Below are positions 56,927 to 64,000 of a stretch of DNA of 64,000 nt, piece by piece. This DNA is from Gelatoporia subvermispora B. Taxonomy: Eukaryota > Basidiomycota > Agaricomycetes > Polyporales > Gelatoporiaceae. The notes under the pieces were generated by a model. The model saw only the letters and a program-made list of their open reading frames with translations, was not told where the DNA came from and did not search any database. The DNA is taken from the NCBI GenBank assembly GCA_000320605.2, contig KB445807.1, positions 249,825 through 313,824 of the forward strand. The letters are read 5' to 3'. The translations under genes and the position numbers were made by a program. Numbering within the stretch: the first letter of the stretch is position 1; each line of letters opens with the position of its first letter.

Positions 56927-59900
56927 CTCCAGTACGGCCCGCGCGATGACGTTTGGAGTGACGGAGAACCGCAGTCGGTTGGAACCTGCGGCACCCCCGG
57001 CAGACGGTGACGGCAGTGGGCGGTGGTGGTGGCTGCGGCTCGCGGGGTTACCTGGTCCTGGTAGATCATTAGATGAAGTACACGGCTGTCAAAAGACGTG
57101 TCTAGATGCACTGAGGCACACGGGAGAAGCTCAGGAGGGAGTGCACAGATAACGAAAGGTCCGGAACTGCCCCATTTGCTTGGAGGCCGCTGAGCGTACT
57201 GGGAGCTATTTTGCCCGGATATGTAGTGGTCTATTGGCAGCAGTGCGCGACGCATCTTCCTTGAATACTGATTATCGATGAAGGTTAGTGGACAGTCAGG
57301 GGCTCTTCCCGACGGATTCGGGAATTTAACCACCGCACTCGCCCATAGGAAGACATATGTGCATGTAATTGTCACTAGGACTTCCTGTCTCTAGGTATGA
57401 CATATCTCCCTACTGTGATCAGACCAACCCATATCGAGGGACACAAAGAACGTGTGAATCCCGTGTTTAGTAGCGCCTAGGTTTTCTCGCTGTCAAAGTG
57501 CTGTAATCCACAGCGTGTAAATATGCACCGGGATCAAATTGCGCGTGTTTTCTCGGACAAGATTCTTCCCCATACATGTGGCAGGGCAACGACAAGAAAC
57601 GGCAACATCCCAGACCGCTTTGCTAGAAAGATCTTCGGTCATTGAGTTTGGATGCAATCGTAGCTGGTGGTCACCAGGTCCACGTCACGGATGCAGAACA
57701 AACGGCTGCGTGGAATTGGTACAGCGGCTGATTCATTATGAGGTGCGGAGGCAAGAGAGTGCTGATGCTGCACAATCGATTACCACACTACCTTCAGAAC
57801 CAAGCTTTCTTTCAGCGGAATGACTCACCAAAACACAAGCGTGCGTGCCCATGGAACTCGTTATCCGTCCAGCATTCCGCAGCCCCAGCAAGACAGAATC
57901 AAGATTCCGTGAGGTTCTAGCCTTCGACGCCTGTAAAGTGGTGCCATGATAGACACATCTTCCGGGTCCCGGTCTAAGCAGCATATGGACATTGCGATGG
58001 TGCCTGCCACCCTAGGAACTGTGTCGGAACGCTGGACAAAATAATCCAGCCCAGCCGGCGAGACGTGAACTAGTGGAACCGCCGTGACAACTTGGGCAGG
58101 AAGTCCGACCGCCTCGGCCTCCTGTTCGCGGCGGCGATAGTCTTGTGAGATGCTAACGCCCCGAACGGATCCGAGTACAGGGCAACGCACCCGAGCAATA
58201 CGGAAATAGCGTGCCACTTGGCAGACCTAGCTAGCTGCTCGTGTGACTAGCCCATATCCAGGAGGGGTCGCCGCTGTGCTCATTGCTGCTGTCACCGGAC
58301 GACAGGACGAGATGAATAATAGATGGAGGGCGAGGTACAAGATGCACGGAGAGAGACTTATGTGGTGGGTAGTCGGAGCTCGACTGACAGCCCCCCGTGC
58401 GAGAAGATGGTATTTGGGGCCCGTATGCTAGCACGCAGCTGCGAGTACCGCACCAGTCGCCGGCACGCCGCGAGTGCCCGTCGCGCGGCGTGATTCCAGG
58501 TTGCAATATTGGGCGTGCACGTGCTGCGGACTGGAGGTTGCCGCTGTCTGTGCAGCGGCATGGATTGGGCGTGATTGTAAAAGAGCTGTAGAGGATTGAC
58601 GGATGTCAGACGAAGATCATGGCGTTTTCAAATGTCCAAGTCTGGGATGGAGAACTGTGGGACGTACGGGATGTCGTGACTAAGGTGCCTCAGCTACGAG
58701 GCACAGTGCAATTATCTGCCATTCGATTTCGGTGACAAGGTCTTATTAGCAAGTTCGATGCAAGAGGATGCAGCCTTGAGTTAGGCGTCCGGTATCATCA
58801 AGGTTCAGATCGGAACGAAGGTTTTCATAGCCGCGACTTTCCAGAGCATGCCCCCAGTTTCGCGACGCCGTCAAAGTCACCTCGAAATCAATGGAAACGG
58901 CGTGATGAGGAAAGCTATCGCTCAGGAAACTGGTAGGGGATTCCGAGGGCTGAACATGAGCATGCATAGTGACAAACTTACGGTTCATTTCGAATCCGAC
59001 AACTGCGAACGAGTATCCTGAGATGAATGTAGCCTTCAGGATATGCTGCGTCTCCGAAAATTTCACCGAATGGCTGAACTAGATGATGACAAGGTATGTA
59101 GACACGCACGATGCAATGCGAGAGAAGGTCCAAGCACGTGTTACGCGTAACCGTGATCATATCCCGGAAAATGCCGCCAGCTCGGTAGAGTTTGAACTCC
59201 AACAACGGGCAAGAATACATCCTTCGTCTCAATTTCACACCGAACTCCGAGTGCACTCATCGCTTCAATCCCTGTATATCAGCATGACGACATGGCCTTC
59301 TCACAGTTCGATCATGAAAATGCACCTTGGAATTCCGAAGATATTTGATCCCATGCCCGCAACTCAGTTGCTGCCGTGGTATCTCGCCCAGCGCGGGAGG
59401 TTTTACCCTACCATTCTCCGGAAGTGCTTTGGAGTTCTCCGTTACTGTATGAAATCGATGCACGTGCTGGTACCTGGAGCCGAGCCTGAAACTCCCTCAA
59501 GCCCTCTGTTCTGTTGATATGACCAACGATCGCGTTGTGGCGTCTCGAGCAGGACGTGGTGTCCATATCATCGCAGAAGGGCTCCCATAATTACAGCCGC
59601 ACTACAACTGACTTGCAACATGGGATTGGACACACTAGCGCCTCCGAAGTACAGTAAGCATTTCCTTGACGGATGGCTGTGGCGTTGCATTGTACGCGTC
59701 CTCCCGTCGTATACGGTGAATGTTAGCTATGAACATCTTTGCAGTCGCCCCAGAAAGTAATTATCATGGTATCACTCAAGTTTTAGCGGCCTATACCGCT
59801 ATACCTTGGGATGCACAAACTGTCTACCTTATTTTTGGCGAACTAAAATGCCTGCCTCGGAAGCTAGTGCGACGAATTTTTAGGTCAGTGCGTTGTCTCC

Positions 59901-60978
59901 TGGGCAAGTGAGTTCTGACCTTGGGCATTCTCGTCTCATTTGCTTCAGTGTCGTCATGACTCTGTTCACCATTGTTCTTCATGCTGCCTGCAAAGCCTAA
60001 TCGAGACATCGCTTCGCTGTCTTTGAATGTTTGCGCAATTGTAGAGTGGACAACAAAAGTGCGTGCGTTTCACGAACAGGGCCATCGGGGTGCCATTCAC
60101 ATGTGCGGGCAGGCCTTGAATATTTTGTTGAAGACTTCACAGGGCCGTTACTTACCTACTCTGATGCGTTTCCTTTGTATTGCACTTCTGAACTTCTAAA
60201 AGCACGACTACGATCCACCTCAGGTTGTATCTACGTCAAGTCGCGCAACATCTATGCGTCGCGTCGCTCCTTTGCGCTCTCAATGGCATCGGTCCCCGGC
60301 GCCCACGTCAAGCCTTACGTCTAGTTGACAACACGAGTAAAAATCTCGACTCTGGGTTTGAGACACGCAGCCGCCGTAGTCGCAGTTTCGAAGCAAGAAC
60401 ACGTTCGGTCGAATATGACCCATTCGTGATTGGTTCATGTATATCTGATTGGAACTGATGAAGAATGTTACTGATAGTACATTCCAACGATAGCAAGATT
60501 GTCTCGAATATTTGAAGCCTCGGACCTAGTTGATACAAGTAGTTTGGGACATGCCAACTGTGGCGTACTTATCATTAGGCTCGTCCCCAGCTATGTCAAT
60601 GTTCAAAGTCCAATGGGCGTTTTCCATTCCGAACTCCGATTTCCATTTATAGACTGGAATGACGTGGACTAACGACTGATTTCACGAGTCTATCGCACTG
60701 CGTTTATCGGCTCAGTCACGTCCCCTTCGGCTGAGTCGGAGATGATGACCCTGTAACCAGACTGTCATTTCCGCTTTGGAATCCCCAAACCGCTCGTATA
60801 GATCTTGCACTGGTCTTGGCGAAAGAAAGCAATGCAAGAACTGTGCGGGAAAGCCTCTTCACTCGTGTAATAACGTCTGCTGCAAGACTTCAACTTCATC
60901 GCAGTGGCGACTCCAATCTACTATCCCGCAACGCACTTCGTCATAGCCACAGGGCGGGAGGTGTTATATACGTAGATC
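56927..60978. other. Long gene-poor region
   Basis: About 4 kb with many short open frames (for example minus 58217-57861, 59066-58746 and 59256-58978) but no recognisable domain or splice chain. It may contain decayed genes; I cannot support any call. Confidence 0.4.
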
Positions 60979-63900
60979 ATGGTGAATTCACTTACGCGCC
61001 AAGCGGGGTTCAAGTTGGGTCCAATTGTCCTTGAGACCCTCGTGAAACATTACTTCGAACGCATCCTCAAAGATCACGATGAGACAGACGGCGTAACACA
61101 ATTGCGGCAGGACGAGCTCCTGTATGATGCTGCATTTACAGTTGTCAAGGTGCGTACCAGCCAGGGGAATGTCCATAACTCTCCTCGCTCTAGTCGAGGA
61201 TTTATTTGACCACTTGACCAGAGTTTCCTCGAGGCGGCCACGAAACATACGATCGAGGAGGTACAGGGGTTCTCGAACACACGGACGCCATCGCCACCAT
61301 GGGTACACGTAGTACGACTCCTGGTCCCCATGTCCTGCTGCGACGCAGCTGCAGTCGCCCTCATACGCGCTCTCGGTGGTGAGGAGCATACCAAGCGGGT
61401 CGTTGGAGGTACAAAGTGGTGGCAGGTACGCGGCGTAAGAGGGTGTGTCATACATTCTTCAGGACTTGTTCGCCGCCATAACTCATTCCAATCTACCATA
61501 GCGTTGACGCGGAGTGGATCACTGCGAAGAGAGACTGGCAACAGGCGGAGCGACGGCACCGCGACCGAGAGCGGACTGGTGAGACACGGAAGGCACAAAG
61601 GAACGGGGAGACAGGCACGAAGGGGGCGGATGGGTTGAAGGATGCACCAGATAGTTATGAGCCTGAGATGGACGAGATGCCATGCATTCTCTATGCTCAC
61701 GGAGGTGCGCATGGGAACGTTCTGTACTGGTCCCGGGTTGTCATCGCCACCTCACTACAATTCACAGGTGGCTACTATTTTGGCAGTGTTGATCAAGAAA
61801 GGTACAGGATCGTGTTTGTCAGAAATTCTATCTCGTCTGACAGATGTGGAGATACGCCATCCAGCGATATGCACGCAAGATCAGTGGTCGAGTGTTCGGT
61901 ATGTCTTATTGATAGCCTGCACATGGGGTAGCAATAACATTGCGTTAGCTATCAACTATCGCCTCGCTCCACAGTACCCTTTCCCTTGTGCCATTCAAGA
62001 CCTTCTTGCAGCTTGTCAGTGCCCCGAACATCTTCGGTGATATGCGCCAGCTTACAACGTAACAGATCTGTTCTTGATTGAACCGCCGCCAGGTGCATTG
62101 CACCGTCCTGTCAAGCCAGCACACATTGTAGTTGCTGGAGACTCAGCGGGAGGCGGCTTGTGCATCGCATTGCTACAAGTTCTGCGTGATACCGGCTTAC
62201 CTCTTCCGGCGGGTGGGGTGCTCATCTCACCATGGTCCGACCTGACACATTCGTTCCCGAGTATTCACACGAACACGGCTACGGTATGTGCCACCATTGT
62301 ACTGTCGTCATATCTTAAGACGTTCATCTCGGCGCATGCAGGATGTTCTCCCGCCATCTGGGCTGTCATTCCATAAGCCAAGTACGCTGTGGCCACCTCC
62401 GCCTGATATCATCACAACCAAGGTGCGGGGCTCGATTCGAAGTCGAATTCGGCAGGCCATGCATCTCGGCAGTAGCACTTCAGTGCCAACGGAGTCTGAC
62501 CCCAAGGATTCGTGCTCGCCGTCAGCACCCAGTGGCGACCACATCATCCCAGCTGATGCGAGTGGACGTACGTTGAATGTCGGCTCGACTACGTCGATTC
62601 CCGCGATCGATTCCGCCGTTCGTGACCAGACCGTCACTCTGCATACGAAGAATGGTGAGGTCCTAACGATTGAGGATCAGATCCACATGTACACGCCGAA
62701 CTACTTGCTATCACATCCCCTTGTGAGCCCTGTTGTCTCTTACTTGGGCGGGCTCCCCCCACTGTTGGTCGTTGCAAGCGATCGGGAGGTCCTTCGAGAC
62801 GAAGTCATCTACATGTGAGACCACATGATGCCATCGTTGAAAACTGCAAAGCTCATTGGCAACCGCAGGGCACACAAGGCAGCTTTCCCTGATAAATACC
62901 CAGTAAAGGAAGAGGCTAGAAAGATCTATCCAGCCCTCGAGGGTATTGAGCAGCGATTCGGACCAACCAAAGTTCACCTCCAGGTATATGATGGTATGTA
63001 GCCCCTTGACGACCGGAAACGGAGCTAATACTCCGCAGATTGCGCTCATGTCCTTCCTATACTCTTTTCCTTCACGACCCCCGCCAAGTACTGCTACCGC
63101 GCAATTGCAACGTTCACGAAACACATCACCGGCCGTGTCATAATACAGCCTACCATCGACCTCTCTTTGACTAGCTCTCCACCCAGTACTCCAGAAGTCA
63201 ACACGCCCGATTTGTCCGATGTGGGCGAAGCGCTTGAAACACCACCTGTAACACCCTCGGGCTCGGTGCACCGCCATAATTCCTCCCCAGCCTTGCAGGT
63301 CCAACGATCAAAACAACGATCTGGCATGCGTCGAGCGTTCAGCGCTAGTGTGACACGCACGAGCTTGTTTCGACGGCAAGGCGAGGACAGCGCGCATGCG
63401 CGCGATGCCCCGGGCTCCAGCGATGTCGCTGGCAACCGTTTCAAAGAGACATCCTCCTCTGAGACTCCTCAGGGGGTTCGGAAAGCGGGTGAGCCCTCGG
63501 TATACAGTAATGGGCTGGTACGTCCGCATATTTCGGAGCATAAATCATCTGAATGCTAAGTATACGGTTCATAGGACGCGATGATTCGGGAGCGTGTGTC
63601 CACGCATGGAGTGATTCGGCCTCTGGAACCTGAGGAGGAACTACCCGCTCTCAAGCTTCCCTTGGAGCTCATCGGTGTCATCTCGGAGCTTTCAATGCGG
63701 AGGTACATGGACCAACTGGCAATTCATACGAAGAGATTCTCAAAGACGAGCAAGGTGATCGAGAAAGCCCGACAAAAGAACCTCGACCGCGCCAAGCGTG
63801 ACACACTAAAGAACATGGCGCAGTTGCAGACCTTCATCGCCAATGAACAGGACGAGCACCGCAAAGGCGGCCCCGCAGATAAAGACAAAGGCAAGGGCAC

Positions 63901-64000
63901 GTTCCATGGTATCAAAGAAGGTCTGGCGACGACTGGAAGCTGGAGCTGGGCGTGGGCCTTGGACGTTGACGAACATCCACCGCCGAGCAGCATCGTGGCA
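60979..64000 (+). CDS. Alpha/beta-hydrolase esterase/lipase, hormone-sensitive-lipase type, with long C-terminal extension (runs off right edge)
   Basis: A multi-exon gene beginning at ATG 60979; early exons end near 61149 and 61430, and the next starts near 61507. An N-terminal helical region ([36 protein letters not shown]) precedes the hydrolase. The HSL-family oxyanion motif is [14 protein letters not shown], completed by splicing. The nucleophile Ser lies in [15 protein letters not shown], the acid near [12 protein letters not shown], and the His near [27 protein letters not shown] is also typical. A disordered insert ([14 protein letters not shown]) interrupts the core between strand 6 and the lid. 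After the catalytic His the chain continues through a serine/proline-rich segment and a helical, lysine-rich tail that is cut by the window end. It hydrolyses acyl esters; the substrate is unknown, and the extension suggests regulation or membrane tethering (inference). Confidence 0.85.

Noticed and set aside
57861..58217. 118-codon minus-strand open frame
   Set aside because: No motif and no splice partners; consistent with chance in GC-rich DNA.
1..64000. A CRISPR, operon or biosynthetic gene cluster
   Set aside because: No direct-repeat array is seen, genes are intron-rich with separate promoters, and neighbouring genes do not form a pathway.

Overview
This window reads as nuclear DNA of a filamentous basidiomycete, most likely an agaricomycete. 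Genes are cut by many introns of about 48-66 nt with GT-AG ends and CT-A-C branch sites. Families include a fungal phenylalanine ammonia-lyase, a TmpA-type membrane reductase, an amadoriase, and an arginine-type carbamoyl-phosphate synthetase with a mitochondrial leader. No bacterial, viral or large transposon sequence is evident. Gene models were assembled by hand from open frames, splice signals and family motifs; exon coordinates are given where the reading frame closes.

Layout. 0-5 kb: the 5' half of a gene running off the left edge, an unrecognised 389-aa protein, and a PTAR1-like prenyltransferase-alpha-repeat protein. 5-9 kb: a MITE-like inverted repeat and an about 20-exon anion:cation symporter of the major facilitator superfamily. 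9-17 kb: a PARG-like (TIGR02452) protein, a protein-kinase-like gene broken by one in-frame TAG and related to the left-edge gene, and a SAP-like/ankyrin-like W-W repeat protein. 18-24 kb: a TmpA-like reductase, then a gene-poor stretch. 24-31 kb: oligoribonuclease, divergent from a 1698-aa acidic nuclear protein with at least six SUMO-interaction-like motifs. 31-38.5 kb, all minus strand: a MIF4G protein, a DUF1917/BLES03 protein and phenylalanine ammonia-lyase. 41-48.4 kb: FCF1/UTP24, CPA2 and a fructosyl amino acid oxidase. 49-54.5 kb: two SAP-motif nuclear proteins diverging around an intron-containing tRNA-Leu(CAA). 55-57 kb: a small secreted protein and a 15-cysteine metallothionein. 61-64 kb: a hormone-sensitive-lipase-type esterase running off the right edge.

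Most genes are independent eukaryotic transcription units, not a pathway cluster. Local themes are RNA metabolism (ORN, FCF1, MIF4G, DUF1917), amino-acid metabolism (PAL, CPA2, amadoriase) and chromatin/SUMO-type nuclear proteins. The observations most worth follow-up are the poly-SIM protein, the stop-interrupted kinase-like gene with its paralogue, the oligoribonuclease gene with a GC-AG intron and 8-nt exon, and the two SAP genes around the tRNA.
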